From the NCBI GenBank assembly GCA_004020365.1, contig SAQR01000005.1:1-64000 (forward strand): DNA of 64,000 nucleotides, written 5' to 3'. Each line of letters starts with the position of its first letter. Positions within the stretch are counted from its first letter, which is position 1. Shown here piece by piece: positions 10,495 to 19,755 of this stretch. Source of the DNA: Mesorhizobium sp. GTDB taxonomy: Bacteria; Pseudomonadota; Alphaproteobacteria; Rhizobiales; Rhizobiaceae. A program made the translations under genes and the position numbers. The notes beneath the pieces were generated by a model. That model was given only the letters and a program-made list of their open reading frames with translations, was not told where the DNA came from and did no database searches.

Positions 10495-11502
10495 ATGAAC
10501 ACTGCAACGAGGCCGGCAATCTCGGAAATGAGGCCCAAAATATCCGTCATCGGAGTTGGCGGCGGTGGCGGCAACGCCATCAACAACATGATCGCCGAAG
10601 GTTTACAGGGCACCGAATTCATCGTTGCCAACACCGATGCCCAGGCGCTCTCCATGTCGAAGGCAACGCGGCTGATCCAATTGGGAGCGCACGTCACCGA
10701 AGGCCTGGGGGCAGGTTCCCTGCCCGAGGTCGGCCATGCCGCGGCCGTGGAATCAATCGACGAAATCATGGACCATCTCGCGGGAACGCATATGTGTTTC
10801 GTCACCGCCGGCATGGGCGGCGGAACTGGAACCGGTGCTGCACCGGTCATAGCGCAGGCCGCGCGCAACGCTGGAATACTGACCGTGGCCGTCGTCACCA
10901 AGCCGTTCGTCTTCGAAGGAAACCGCCGAATGCATGCCGCCAATGAGGGCATCGAGCGGCTCCGCGAAAGTGCCGATACCGTCATTGTCATCCCGAATCA
11001 GAACCTCTTCAGAATCGCCGATGCAAAGACGACCTTCGCGGACGCATTCGCCATGGCGGATCGCGTCCTTTACGCCGGCGTCGGCTGCATCACCGATCTC
11101 ATCGTCAAGGAAGGCCTGATCAATCTCGACTTTGCCGATGTGAAGTCGGTGATGCGCGATATGGGACGCGCGATGATGGGGACCGGCGAAGCCACCGGCG
11201 AGGACCGCGCCAGGAAGGCAGCCGAAGCGGCGATCGCAAACCCGCTTCTCGACGAAGCATCCATGATGGGCGCCAAGGGCGTCCTTGTCTCGATATCGGG
11301 CGGCACTGACATGACGCTGTTCGAGGTCGACGAAGCCGCCACCCGCATCCGCGAGGAGGTCGACGCCGACGCCGACATTATCGTCGGCGCCATTTTCGAC
11401 AAGGCGCTCGCAGGAAAATTCAGGGTGTCGGTCGTTGCGACGGGATTGCGGCGGGGGCTTGAGATTCCGCTGACGGTAGTATCGGAAAACCGTGTGAGTT
11501 GA
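10495..11502 (+). CDS. ftsZ2: FtsZ-like tubulin GTPase lacking the C-terminal tail (FtsZ2)
   Basis: 335 aa. It contains the full GTPase core: [13 protein letters not shown], the tubulin signature [13 protein letters not shown], and the T7 synergy loop [11 protein letters not shown] with the catalytic Asp region. It ends right after the core at [15 protein letters not shown], with no linker and no C-terminal FtsA/ZipA-binding peptide. This matches the short second FtsZ described in Sinorhizobium meliloti. It is not in the dcw division cluster, so the main ftsZ must be elsewhere. The start at 10495 follows GGGGAGAGACGGCAG. Confidence 0.9.
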   Translation: MNTATRPAISEMRPKISVIGVGGGGGNAINNMIAEGLQGTEFIVANTDAQALSMSKATRLIQLGAHVTEGLGAGSLPEVGHAAAVESIDEIMDHLAGTHMCFVTAGMGGGTGTGAAPVIAQAARNAGILTVAVVTKPFVFEGNRRMHAANEGIERLRESADTVIVIPNQNLFRIADAKTTFADAFAMADRVLYAGVGCITDLIVKEGLINLDFADVKSVMRDMGRAMMGTGEATGEDRARKAAEAAIANPLLDEASMMGAKGVLVSISGGTDMTLFEVDEAATRIREEVDADADIIVGAIFDKALAGKFRVSVVATGLRRGLEIPLTVVSENRVS

Positions 11503-11637
11503 TCGACGCCGTCATGGCAGCGCCGGCGGCAGGATTCGACTTGATATCCGCCGCTCTCGAAACAGCCGCAAGACGGTGGTGGGGCGGACCGCTTGCCAAC
11601 CTGTTCTTGCGAGGTGAGCCTGCGAGCTAGTTCTCGC

Positions 11638-11871
11638 TCATGGCGTCGGCCGCGTGAACAGGGTGCGGAACATCTCCTCGGCACGTCGCAGGCCCTCATC
11701 TGTCAGAGCCACCGATTTCGCCTTGCTTGCTGGATTGCCGATCAGCCCCTTCTGGTGCAAGCGATCCAGAGCATCCCAATCCATTCCCTTCCAGGCGCGC
11801 CTCTCTTCGTGCAGCGTTAGCCAAAGCAGACCCAGAACGGCATTGTCGATCTTGTCGGTGTCGATTTCCAT
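11638..11871 (-). CDS. DUF6429 family small protein
   Basis: 77 aa, start MEIDTDKIDNAVLGLLWLTL, with the conserved core RRAWKGMDWDALDRLHQKGLI and an ending helix (DEGLRRAEEMF). Small winged-helix-like proteins of this type are common in Rhizobiales and function is unknown. No strong ribosome site precedes the chosen ATG. Convergent with ftsZ2. Confidence 0.65.
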   Translation of the reverse strand: MEIDTDKIDNAVLGLLWLTLHEERRAWKGMDWDALDRLHQKGLIGNPASKAKSVALTDEGLRRAEEMFRTLFTRPTP

Positions 11872-12012
11872 GCCACGCAGTTTAGCACGGGAAAACGGCG
11901 CCTGCCGAGACCCACGCCGGATACACACCGGATGGTGATTTTCTCTGTCCCCGCTGCGTCGGCTCGCTCCTTGCAGGGCTCGTGACAAGGATCAAAATCA
12001 ACCGCCCAACGC

Positions 12013-12041
12013 AAAACGGCCCGCGTGATGCGGGCCGTTTT
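12013..12041. terminator. Strong palindromic terminator
   Basis: Perfect 12-bp stem AAAACGGCCCGC / GCGGGCCGTTTT with loop GTGAT. A-rich on one side and T-rich on the other, so it could end transcription in either direction. It sits about 140 bases upstream of the DUF6429 start, at the border between core genes and the gene-poor island, and may end a removed gene. Confidence 0.75.
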
Positions 12042-12575
12042 GTGTATTTGGTTGCGGGGACATGCAACCACCGATACCGACATTCGCTGGTCGTGGAGAT
12101 TTGACACGTCAGGCCACTTCGCATGGATCAATGTGGTGGCCTGGATGCGTACTCAGTTTATTGATTTTGTTGCCTTTTTTTGGGAGAAAATCGACAATTT
12201 TCCCCATATCGTTCCGAATGGTCCCGCTCCCTAGCCTTGCCTCTGTTACACGATTGCAGTTCGGGACCGCGATCGCTTCAGTTCTTCGTGGTCGACGAAT
12301 CAACTACCAAGTTGTTCCCTTGTGGAGTGCTCTTGAGGGAAGATCTGGACTTTAGGAACTTGATTTGAGCGCGAGCCGACCTCACTCTCTGCATCGGTGC
12401 CGTTGGTGGATCAAGGCAAACTCAAACGCAAATCTCTGCGCTCTCCAGCTTGTGGATGGCACCAACGCCAACGCGCAGTTGTCCTTTTCGGACACAACCA
12501 GTTCACCAGAAACTAAATTCCTTGGCGCGTTTCTGAATGAGGCCAAAGAACTGGTTCATGTCTGTCAAACTGGCG
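12042..12575. other. Gene-poor, AT-richer stretch at island border
   Basis: No ORF here resembles a known family. Parts are visibly AT-richer than the flanks (for example 12150-12210 with T runs). A short hairpin GGTTGC/GCAACC occurs near 12050. A possible + strand frame at 12365-12604 has no recognisable domain and a TTG start, so I did not call it. The stretch looks like decayed accessory DNA. Confidence 0.5.
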
Positions 12576-12716
12576 CTATTTCTTCTTTTTCACCCTTTGC
12601 GTAAGAGCGGATCCCGCGACCGACTTGACTGCCTTTGAGGAGCTCTTAGAACGAAGCAACTTGGATGCCGTGGAAGCAACTTTCTTGCTCGTGGTCTCAT
12701 TGGGTTTCTTTGCCAT
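12576..12716 (-). CDS. Small lysine/serine-rich protein
   Basis: 46 aa, beginning MAKKPNETTSKKVASTASKL and ending VKKKK. It has a regular Lys/Ser/Ala helix-like pattern and resembles short basic proteins often annotated as hypothetical in accessory DNA of many bacteria. Possibly nucleic-acid binding, by charge only. Start 12716 is chosen because the homologous families start at MAKK; an upstream in-frame ATG would add 18 residues. Confidence 0.55.
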   Translation of the reverse strand: MAKKPNETTSKKVASTASKLLRSKSSSKAVKSVAGSALTQRVKKKK

Positions 12717-13190
12717 TGGTTTTCCCCGCGCGGTTGAGCTGGAGTAATACGCATTGTGATGCGTCTGCAATCAACTGCCGGCGAGCACTGTCCCCAACTT
12801 TCATTTTCCAACACTCGGTCCGGTTCCGCAAACAACCAAGCGGAGCAGGAACTATGCTCGCCTTCATTGCCTTTCACCTTTTGGCGGTCGGCATCGGCTG
12901 TTCTGTGGACCTTCGCGACCAGCCACGCTAAGACACGCAGGAATTCGAAATATGCGAGCACATCTTCGATGAAGATGTTGGCAATGCAACGTTTCTCATG
13001 CCAGTATTTGACAAGGTAGCCGTCGCGACCGCCAAGCCTGCTACCGTTGAACCAAAGACCAAGTCTCGCTGTCCATGTCGGCATCTCTCATGATTGGTGA
13101 GATCGGCGACGGCGTAACTGCGAAGCCGGCGGCGCTTCGCGTTCTCGCGGCTGTGAGCGTGATCTCGCGGCGCTTCCCCTCCGCTGCGAT
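12717..13190. other. Gene-poor island interior
   Basis: No confidently identifiable gene. A minus-strand open frame covers most of it (up to 13084, beginning MPTWTARLGLWFNG), but it runs through the Lys-rich gene in another frame and matches nothing I recognise. Probably remnant DNA. Confidence 0.45.
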
Positions 13191-13328
13191 TTAGCCGCGC
13201 CGGCCGATTAACGCGTCAATTGGCGCAAGGTCATTGTCAGCGCGCAGCTTGAGATATTCGGGCCTCGAGAAGCCGGCAGCGAGGATCGCCTGTCGGACCT
13301 TATGCAGCGCCTGCTCGATGGATCCCAT
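13191..13328 (-). pseudogene. Fragment resembling the C-terminal part of pantothenate synthetase (PanC)
   Basis: The readable stretch IEQALHKVRQAILAAGF followed by SRPEYLKLRADNDLAP resembles the PanC region '..AILAAGF..VDYL.LRDADTLAP'. It then stops (IGRRG) before the RPARLLAAA...TRLIDN end expected of PanC, and the whole N-terminal two thirds are missing. No start signal is evident. panC copies are known on Mesorhizobium symbiosis islands, which fits the neighbouring integrase. The match is short and made by eye. Confidence 0.4.
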
Positions 13329-13477
13329 TGGTGGTGCGGTCCTGACATAATCCGCAGTGGAATACCCTTGAGTCTTCACGTCAGTAGGCGAGGATACGTG
13401 GTCGCAATTGAGGGCTGTACGAAACCTCGAAAAGTTGCGCGATTGTGGCCAGCAAGGCAACCCAATCCCGGTCACAA

Positions 13478-13837
13478 ATGGTCAAACGGCAGCAGTCTTC
13501 CGAGGTCGATAAATCCAAGGGCATCGAAATTGGGCAGCCGGACCCACTTCCGGTTCTGCCACACATCGGGTCGCATCGAGTAGTGCGAACTGTTCGCCGG
13601 TCGCAGCTGCGAGAAATCGTTCCCCTATCGGATACGACCGTCTATGAGATGGAACAGCGTGGCGAGTTCCCACGACGCTTCAATCTCACCGCCCGCTGTG
13701 TTGTTTGGGACTTGGCAGAAGTCGAAGCGTGGATCGAGGAGCGGCGGAATGCGTCATCTGTCGGAAAAATCAAGACCAGGCCTGCGCCTGACGTAAGACT
13801 ACGAAAGACAAGACCCGTCAAATCGGATCAAGGATAA
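13478..13837 (+). CDS. AlpA-family helix-turn-helix regulator
   Basis: About 119 aa. The core RRSQLREIVPLSDTTVYEME with GEFPRRF and VVWDLAEVEAWIEER is the Phage_AlpA/MerR-like HTH fold found in excisionase-type regulators of integrated elements. Such proteins usually control the neighbouring integrase or excision. It is convergent with the integrase gene and overlaps its 3' end by 20 bases. The start is uncertain (ATG 13478 or GTG 13445). Confidence 0.75.
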   Translation: MVKRQQSSEVDKSKGIEIGQPDPLPVLPHIGSHRVVRTVRRSQLREIVPLSDTTVYEMEQRGEFPRRFNLTARCVVWDLAEVEAWIEERRNASSVGKIKTRPAPDVRLRKTRPVKSDQG

Positions 13838-15071
13838 TCGCTGCCTCTGCAGGCGGCTGAAGTGTGGGCGTGTGCTTTTTGCCTGCCGCCCACGCATCGA
13901 CCATGTCCGCCCATTCCTGCAGCATATGACGACGCTGCGGCTCATATTCAGCTCTGTTGTAGACACCTCGAGAGGACCGGCTGTCGTCGTGGGCAAGGCA
14001 TTTCTCAATCCAGTCGCGATTAAATCCGATCTCGTTCAGGAGTGTTGAGCCGGTGCGCCGAAGGTCGTGCACCGTGAAATGCGCGAGCGGAAAGTCTTGC
14101 TTCTTTGCCCGCTCGACAATCGCCGCGGTTACCCGGTTGAAGGTCGCGCGCGACATGGGCTCATCGGCATCGTAGCGGGACGGCAGCACATACCGGGAGT
14201 TCGCCGCGCAAGTCTTGAGCGCGATCATGATGTCGAGGGACTGGCGTGACAGGTAGACGTTATGCGGCTTCTTCCGTTTCATTCGCTCTTTTGGGATGCT
14301 CCAGACGGCGTTCTCGAAATCGACCTCGTCCCAAGTCGCCTCGAGTAGTTCACTCTTCCGAACCATCGTGAGCAGGATGAACTTTAGGCCGACCCGAATC
14401 GTCGGCAGCGTCGGCACGTTTTCCAACTCTTTCAGCATTATCCGGATTTCTGCAGGCGACAGAGCGCGGTCTTTCGCCTCGAACGTGGCAATTGAGGCTG
14501 GTCCGACCTCGTCCGCAGGGTTGGCGATCTTCTCGCCGTGCAGAATGGCGTAGCTATAGATCTGCTTCACGACATCGCGGATATGGACGGCGGTTGCCGG
14601 CGCACCACGGTCCCTCACCTTTGCGCAGAGCGCCCGCAAGTCGTCAGGTGTTATTTCGGCTAGGAGTCTTTTTTCCCAAAGCGGCAAAATGTCGCGATCG
14701 AAAATGGCCTTGCGCATCGAGCGGGTGCTATCCGCCATTTTCGCTTCCTTTAACCAGCGCGTGCCTTGATCCCCGAAGCTCGCCGTGCCTGACAGGCGAC
14801 GCTTCTCGCGCTGCTTTTCATGCGCCGGCGACTTTCCGGCTGCCACCATTTTTCGCGCGGCAAGGCAGCGGTCGCGTGCCTCTGCCAGCGTGAGACCTCC
14901 GTCCCCATATCGGCCCAGCGTCACAGTCTCTCTCCGACCATTGGTCCGGTAATCGTACCGAAACGCAATCTGCCCAGTCGGAGACACCGCCGCGTACATA
15001 CCGTCACGGTCGGCAACTTTGTACATTTTGTCTTTTGGTTTCAGCCGCTTAAGGGCTATATCGGTTAACAT
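13818..15071 (-). CDS. Tyrosine-type site-specific integrase (P4 family, DUF4102 N-terminus)
   Basis: About 417 aa, apparently full length. The N-terminal arm-binding domain begins MLTDIALKRLKPKDK. The C-terminal catalytic domain shows the Arg in TMVRKSELLEATWDEVDF, a KRKKPHNVYLS lysine region, HDLRRTGSTLLNE (HxxR), a second His in CLAHDD and the nucleophile Tyr in RGVYNRAEY. All catalytic residues are present, so it may be active. It lies about 320 bases from the 3' end of guaA, a classic integration target. The start 15071 is chosen over the ATG at 15092 on family similarity. Confidence 0.92.
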   Translation of the reverse strand: MLTDIALKRLKPKDKMYKVADRDGMYAAVSPTGQIAFRYDYRTNGRRETVTLGRYGDGGLTLAEARDRCLAARKMVAAGKSPAHEKQREKRRLSGTASFGDQGTRWLKEAKMADSTRSMRKAIFDRDILPLWEKRLLAEITPDDLRALCAKVRDRGAPATAVHIRDVVKQIYSYAILHGEKIANPADEVGPASIATFEAKDRALSPAEIRIMLKELENVPTLPTIRVGLKFILLTMVRKSELLEATWDEVDFENAVWSIPKERMKRKKPHNVYLSRQSLDIMIALKTCAANSRYVLPSRYDADEPMSRATFNRVTAAIVERAKKQDFPLAHFTVHDLRRTGSTLLNEIGFNRDWIEKCLAHDDSRSSRGVYNRAEYEPQRRHMLQEWADMVDAWAAGKKHTPTLQPPAEAAIILDPI

Positions 15072-15388
15072 AATGACAGAGGATTGGATCACAAATTGGG
15101 TTCTCGGACGCCAATTTTACCGTCATTGATTTTACCGTCAACTGTTGGGAACAATCGTTGCATTCCAATGCTTTGGATGGGCAATAAGTGAGTACGCTCG
15201 CAATTGGCGGGACGACGGTATTGCATGGCATGAAAGAGAACGCAGAAACGCATGCCGTCAAATGTACCGCCAAATGAGTCCGCTTCAAGGCGATAGATGG
15301 CGATAGATGGAGAAAGGAAAACAAATTTATTTCAGAGGCTTATACAACTCTGATCGATAATTACCGAAAGCTCGCTAATGATGCGGTT
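15072..15388. other. Integrase promoter and presumed attachment region beside guaA
   Basis: AT-rich non-coding DNA. It holds an exact 12-bp direct repeat ATTTTACCGTCA (15114-15125 and 15129-15140) and an exact 10-bp tandem CGATAGATGG (15291-15310). These could be arm-type integrase sites or part of the integrase promoter. The core att site is expected at the guaA 3' end (around 15389-15410). I could not find a second copy of the guaA end elsewhere in the window. Confidence 0.5.
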
Positions 15389-16951
15389 TTATTCCCACTC
15401 GATTGTGCCCGGCGGTTTGCTCGTCACGTCGTAAACGACGCGGTTGATGCCGCGCACTTCGTTGATGATGCGGGTGGCGGCGGCGCCCAGGAACGCCATG
15501 TCGTAGTGGTAGAAATCCGCCGTCATGCCGTCGACCGAGGTGACGGCGCGCAGCGCGCAGACGAATTCATAGGTGCGGCCGTCGCCCATCACGCCGACGG
15601 TCTGCACCGGCAGCAGCACGGCGAAGGCCTGCCAGATGGCGTCGTAGAGGCCGGCCTTGCGGATCTCGTCGAGATAGATGGCATCGGCCTCGCGCAGGAT
15701 CTCCAGCTTTTCGCGGGTGATGCCGCCCGGGCAGCGGATGGCCAGACCGGGGCCGGGAAACGGATGCCGGCCGATGAAGCTGTCGGGCAGGCCGAGCTCC
15801 TTGCCGAGCACCCTGACCTCGTCCTTGAAAAGTTCGCGCAGCGGCTCGACCAGTTGCATGTTCATGCGCTCGGGCAGGCCGCCGACATTGTGGTGCGACT
15901 TGATCGTCACCGACGGGCCGCCGGTGAAGGAGACGCTTTCGATGACGTCGGGATAGAGCGTGCCCTGCGCCAGGAAATCGGCGCCGCCGAGTTTCTCGGC
16001 CTCTTCCTCGAACACCTCGATGAACAGCCGGCCAATGGTCTTGCGCTTCTTTTCCGGGTCCGACTCGCCCTCGAGCGCGCCGATAAAGCGGTCCGAAGCG
16101 TCGACAAGGATGAGCGGCAGATTGTAGTGCTGGCGAAACATCTCCACTACGCCTGATGCCTCGTCCTTGCGCATGAGCCCGTGGTCGACAAGGATGCAGG
16201 TGAGCTGGTCGCCGACCGCCTCGTGGATCAGCAGTGCGGCGACCGAGGAATCGACACCGCCCGAAAGCGCGCAAATGACCTTGCCCTTGCCGACCTGCTT
16301 GCGGATCGTCTCGACCGCGTGCTCACGGTAGGCGCGCATCGTCCAGTCGCCCTCGATGCCGGCGATCTTGTGGACGAAGTTTTGCAGCAGCCGGGCGCCG
16401 TCCGGCGTGTGCACCACTTCGGGGTGGAACATGATGCCGTACATCTTGCGCTCGACATTGCCGAAGATGGCGAAGGGCGAGCCTTCCGATTTGCCGAACA
16501 CCTCGAATCCCTTGGGCAGCGAGATGACGCGGTCGCCATGGCTCATCCACACCTGGTGGCGCTGGCCGGGCGCCCACAGGCCCTCGAACAGCGGGCTGTC
16601 CTTCTGAATCTCGACGAAGGCACGGCCGAATTCGCGATGGTCGGAGCTTTCGGCGATGCCGCCCATCTGCACGCACATGGCCATCTGGCCGTAGCAGATG
16701 CCGAGCACCGGCACGCCGGCGTCAAAAACGATCTGCGGGGCGCGCGGGCTGCCGATGTCGCCGGTCGAGGCCGGGCCGCCGGAGAGGATCACCGCTTTCG
16801 GATTGATGCGCTTGAACGCCGCTTCGGCCGACTGGAACGGCACGATCTCGGAAAACACGCCGGCCTCGCGGATGCGCCTGGCGATGAGCTGCGTGAACTG
16901 GCTGCCGAAATCGACAATCAGGACGGTGTCGGGATGATTGGCTATCTTCAT
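15389..16951 (-). CDS. guaA: GMP synthase (glutamine-hydrolysing)
   Basis: 520 aa, close to the 525 aa of E. coli GuaA. It aminates XMP to GMP. The N-terminal class I amidotransferase has nucleophile Cys in [10 protein letters not shown] and the HPEV motif. The central ATP-pyrophosphatase P-loop is ALSGGVDSS. The C-terminal dimerisation domain ends PPGTIEWE, the universal GuaA end. The intact C-terminus is notable because an element sits directly against it, so integration has regenerated or spared the coding end. Confidence 0.97.
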   Translation of the reverse strand: MKIANHPDTVLIVDFGSQFTQLIARRIREAGVFSEIVPFQSAEAAFKRINPKAVILSGGPASTGDIGSPRAPQIVFDAGVPVLGICYGQMAMCVQMGGIAESSDHREFGRAFVEIQKDSPLFEGLWAPGQRHQVWMSHGDRVISLPKGFEVFGKSEGSPFAIFGNVERKMYGIMFHPEVVHTPDGARLLQNFVHKIAGIEGDWTMRAYREHAVETIRKQVGKGKVICALSGGVDSSVAALLIHEAVGDQLTCILVDHGLMRKDEASGVVEMFRQHYNLPLILVDASDRFIGALEGESDPEKKRKTIGRLFIEVFEEEAEKLGGADFLAQGTLYPDVIESVSFTGGPSVTIKSHHNVGGLPERMNMQLVEPLRELFKDEVRVLGKELGLPDSFIGRHPFPGPGLAIRCPGGITREKLEILREADAIYLDEIRKAGLYDAIWQAFAVLLPVQTVGVMGDGRTYEFVCALRAVTSVDGMTADFYHYDMAFLGAAATRIINEVRGINRVVYDVTSKPPGTIEWE

Positions 16952-17007
16952 GGCGAGCGTTTAGAGAAAGAAACGAGTCGGCGCAATGGGTTGCGAAGGC
17001 GTCTGTC

Positions 17008-17673
17008 TCAATCCAATTCCGTGTCTTCATGCGATGGTCCGAGTTCCAGGACGCCTGAGCCGATCGCCTGTTCCAGCCGCGTCACCGCATCCGCCAGCTT
17101 CTCGTCGATGACGTGGAGATACTCCTTCCAGTCGCCGACATGCCTGAGATCGGCAGCGCCGTCGGAAATGCCGCGCAGGCCGACGAGCGGCACGCCAAAC
17201 AATTGACAGGCTCGCAGGCAGGCGAAGGTCTCCATGTCGACCATGTCCTCGGCAATCGCATCATAGGCGCTGCCGGAAATGATCGCCGCGCCGGTCGACA
17301 GCGTCGCTTCCCTTATGCCTGGAATCCTGAACGGCAGCGGCACGGTCACCGGCAGGTCGAGAAACGGCGTCGCGCCCTTCTCGAAGCCCAAAGGCGAGGC
17401 GTCGATGTCGCGGTAGGCGACCGAAACGGCCTGGTAGATTTGCGTCTGTTCCAGTGTCCGACTGCCGGCCGAGCCGAGCGACACGACGAGGTCCGGCAGC
17501 GCCTTTTCAGATTTGAGCCATGACAGTTCGGCGCCCAGTCTGACGCCGGCCTCGACCGGCCCCACCCCTGTCATGACGGGCGTGAACAGCCGCTGCAGAT
17601 GCTGCCCGTATTCGGCCTGCGCCGCCATCACGAAGAGGACGTCCCTGCCGGCAATTCTGACGGCCTTGCGCAT
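17008..17673 (-). CDS. mtnN: 5'-methylthioadenosine/S-adenosylhomocysteine nucleosidase
   Basis: 221 aa. It cleaves MTA and SAH to adenine and thio-sugar in methionine salvage. PNP/UDP-phosphorylase fold with VMAAQAEYGQHL, TGVGPVEAGV, VSLGSAGS and the catalytic region VDMETFACLRACQ followed by RGISD, where the Asp is the general acid. ATG at 17673 has GAAGG upstream and follows the thioesterase stop by 4 bases, so the two are an operon. The second residue of the VDMET stretch and chain length fit MtnN rather than phosphorylases. Confidence 0.88.
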   Translation of the reverse strand: MRKAVRIAGRDVLFVMAAQAEYGQHLQRLFTPVMTGVGPVEAGVRLGAELSWLKSEKALPDLVVSLGSAGSRTLEQTQIYQAVSVAYRDIDASPLGFEKGATPFLDLPVTVPLPFRIPGIREATLSTGAAIISGSAYDAIAEDMVDMETFACLRACQLFGVPLVGLRGISDGAADLRHVGDWKEYLHVIDEKLADAVTRLEQAIGSGVLELGPSHEDTELD

Positions 17674-17677
17674 CGGA

Positions 17678-18136
17678 TCAGCCTTCAATGCCATCACGAC
17701 CGACCACCGTCATCATGGTTCCGGTCATGGTGGCGATCAGCTTGGCCTCGCCGTCGACGGCGAAGGCATAGGCCTGGCCGTCGGCGACGATGATGGTGCG
17801 GCCGGGCTTGGTCACCGAGCCGCGGAACAGAAAACGCTCGCCCCGGCCCGGCGCCAGCAGATTGACCTTGAACTCGATGGTCAGCACACTGGAGCTTTCC
17901 GGCATCAGCGAGAACGCGGCATAGCCGCAGGCCGAGTCCAGCGCCGTCGAAATGACGCCGGCATGAAGAAAGCCATGCTGCTGGGTCAGCGCCGCCGAAT
18001 AGGGCATCTCGATCTCGATGATGCCGGGCGTCACAAGGGTCAGCTCGGCGCCGATGGTGGTCATGGCGTTCTGGCGCGCGAAGGACGCCCTGACGCGATC
18101 CTCATAGTTGGGGGCGGGTACGATCTCTGCTGCCAT
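17678..18136 (-). CDS. PaaI-family hotdog-fold thioesterase
   Basis: 152 aa with a single hotdog domain. The active-site region is QQHGFLHAGVISTALDSACGYAA (His-Gly then Asp, as in PaaI/YbaW relatives), followed by the FKVNLLAPGRGERFLFRG strand. Likely hydrolyses an acyl- or aryl-CoA of unknown identity. Translationally close to mtnN downstream. Confidence 0.85.
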   Translation of the reverse strand: MAAEIVPAPNYEDRVRASFARQNAMTTIGAELTLVTPGIIEIEMPYSAALTQQHGFLHAGVISTALDSACGYAAFSLMPESSSVLTIEFKVNLLAPGRGERFLFRGSVTKPGRTIIVADGQAYAFAVDGEAKLIATMTGTMMTVVGRDGIEG

Positions 18137-18233
18137 GGCTTGTCACGCTCCTGTCAGAAAAGCTTATTGCAGAGGCATGAGCGGCAGGCAATCGCTATTG
18201 CTGCACTGCAGCAATCAGGCTCGCCGGCAAGGT

Positions 18234-19523
18234 TCAGCCATTTTTGCGCAGCGCACAGACATAAAACCCATCGGTACCGCTCAGCGCCGGCGACAGCGAA
18301 ATGCCGCCCGAGGTGCCGATACGGGCGGCCGCCTCGTGGCCCGGAAAGCAGCTGTCCCAGAGTTGGCGATGATCGACCGGGACAAAGCCAGCGTTGCGAT
18401 CCAGGAAGGCAGCGACCTGCTCGCCATTCTCCTCGTCGAACACCGAGCAGGTGATGTAGACCAGCAGCCCACCCGGTTTGACGAAGGCTTTGGCAGCGTC
18501 GAGGATCGCCGATTGCTCGCCCTTGCGGGCATCGAGCTGCTTCTGCGTCAGCCGCCATTTGGCATCGGGCCGGCGCCGCCAGGTGCCGCTGCCGGTGCAC
18601 GGCGCATCGACCACGACGATGTCCATGTGACCCGCGAGGGTACTGAGCTCCGCCGGCTTGGTCACGATTTGCACGTTGCGGTTTTCGGAGCGGCGGATGC
18701 GGTCGAAGATCGGCGCCAGCCGCGCCTTTTCGGCATCATGGGCAAACACCTGGCCGCGATTGTTCATCGCCGCCGACAGGGCCAGCGTCTTGCCGCCGGC
18801 TCCGGCACAAAAGTCGAGAACCTGCATCCCGGCCTCGGCGCCAGCCAGCGTGGCGGCAATCTGCGAGCCTTCATCCTGAACCTCGAACCAGCCTTTCTGG
18901 AAGGCCGGTTCGGCCTGCACGTTCGGGTGCCTGCCGTCGCCCGCGATCGGTGGGATGCGGATGCCGTGCGGCGCAATTGGTGCAGCCCTGGCGCCGGTCT
19001 CGGCAAGTTCGGCGAGCACCTTGCTGCGATCGGCCTTCAGCGTGTTGACCCGGAGGTCGAGCGGCGGGCGGGTCGCCAGCGCCGCACCCTTGTCGACCCA
19101 GCTGGCGCCGAAGGCCTGCTCGAAAAGCGGTTCGCACCAATCCGGAATATCGGCGCGCACCGCCGGCGGCGCATCGTCGAGCCGGCGGTCAGCGATGGCC
19201 TTCAGTTCACCGTCGTTCAACAGCGGCGGCGCAAACTTGTCACCGTCGAGCGCTTCGTTTAACGACTGCGCCGTCTGGTTCCATTCAAGCAGCAGCGCGC
19301 CAAAACCGATGGCGCGCGGCGTATCTTCGCCCAACAGCCAGCCGGCCGAGCGCTTTCGCCGCAGCGCGTCGTAGACAATGTTGCCGATCGCGGCGCGATC
19401 GCCGCCGCCGGCGAAGCGGTGCGACAGGCCCCAATCCTTCAGCGCATCGGCGACCGGCCGGTGCCGCCGACCGATATCCTCCAGCACTTCGATGGCTGCT
19501 GCCAGCCGTCCGCCCAGTCGCAT
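18234..19523 (-). CDS. RsmB/NOP-family rRNA (cytosine-5) methyltransferase
   Basis: 429 aa. The N-terminal half has the NusB-like/RNA-binding layout. The C-terminal Rossmann methylase has SAM motif VLDFCAGAGGKTLALSA, motif IV VVDAPCTGSGTWRRRPD with one Cys, and motif VI YITCSVFDEENG carrying the catalytic Cys. The two-cysteine arrangement defines m5C RNA methylases. The target is probably 16S rRNA (RsmB-like), but paralogues exist in alphaproteobacteria, so no symbol is given. Confidence 0.9.
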   Translation of the reverse strand: MRLGGRLAAAIEVLEDIGRRHRPVADALKDWGLSHRFAGGGDRAAIGNIVYDALRRKRSAGWLLGEDTPRAIGFGALLLEWNQTAQSLNEALDGDKFAPPLLNDGELKAIADRRLDDAPPAVRADIPDWCEPLFEQAFGASWVDKGAALATRPPLDLRVNTLKADRSKVLAELAETGARAAPIAPHGIRIPPIAGDGRHPNVQAEPAFQKGWFEVQDEGSQIAATLAGAEAGMQVLDFCAGAGGKTLALSAAMNNRGQVFAHDAEKARLAPIFDRIRRSENRNVQIVTKPAELSTLAGHMDIVVVDAPCTGSGTWRRRPDAKWRLTQKQLDARKGEQSAILDAAKAFVKPGGLLVYITCSVFDEENGEQVAAFLDRNAGFVPVDHRQLWDSCFPGHEAAARIGTSGGISLSPALSGTDGFYVCALRKNG

Positions 19524-19755
19524 CTTGTTATTCCGTTACTCAGCAAATCAATTCCGGGGTCCTGCTCTAAAGCGCGCGACCGGCGCACACAAGCGGGGAG
19601 AGTCTTTGGATATCAGATCGAACGCCCGTCGACATCCGAGACTTTGATCCTCGCATTGCTTGTGCTTTCAAACTTTTGAAGTTGCGGTAGTCTTCCGCTG
19701 CGTGATTCGCGAAGAACAGCAAAGCGGATCGGCGGGAAATTACGAGGAGAGGGCA

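Noticed and set aside
12050-12120. Possible tRNA near the 12013 terminator
   Set aside because: GGTTGC/GCAACC forms only a small hairpin; no cloverleaf, no T-loop GTTCGA.
12042-15388. Second att copy of the guaA 3' end on the left of the island
   Set aside because: No sequence resembling the last 20 bases of guaA was found by eye between 11.5 and 15.4 kb.
16181-17206. Long + strand frame antisense to guaA
   Set aside because: Mirror of guaA codon bias; no domain.
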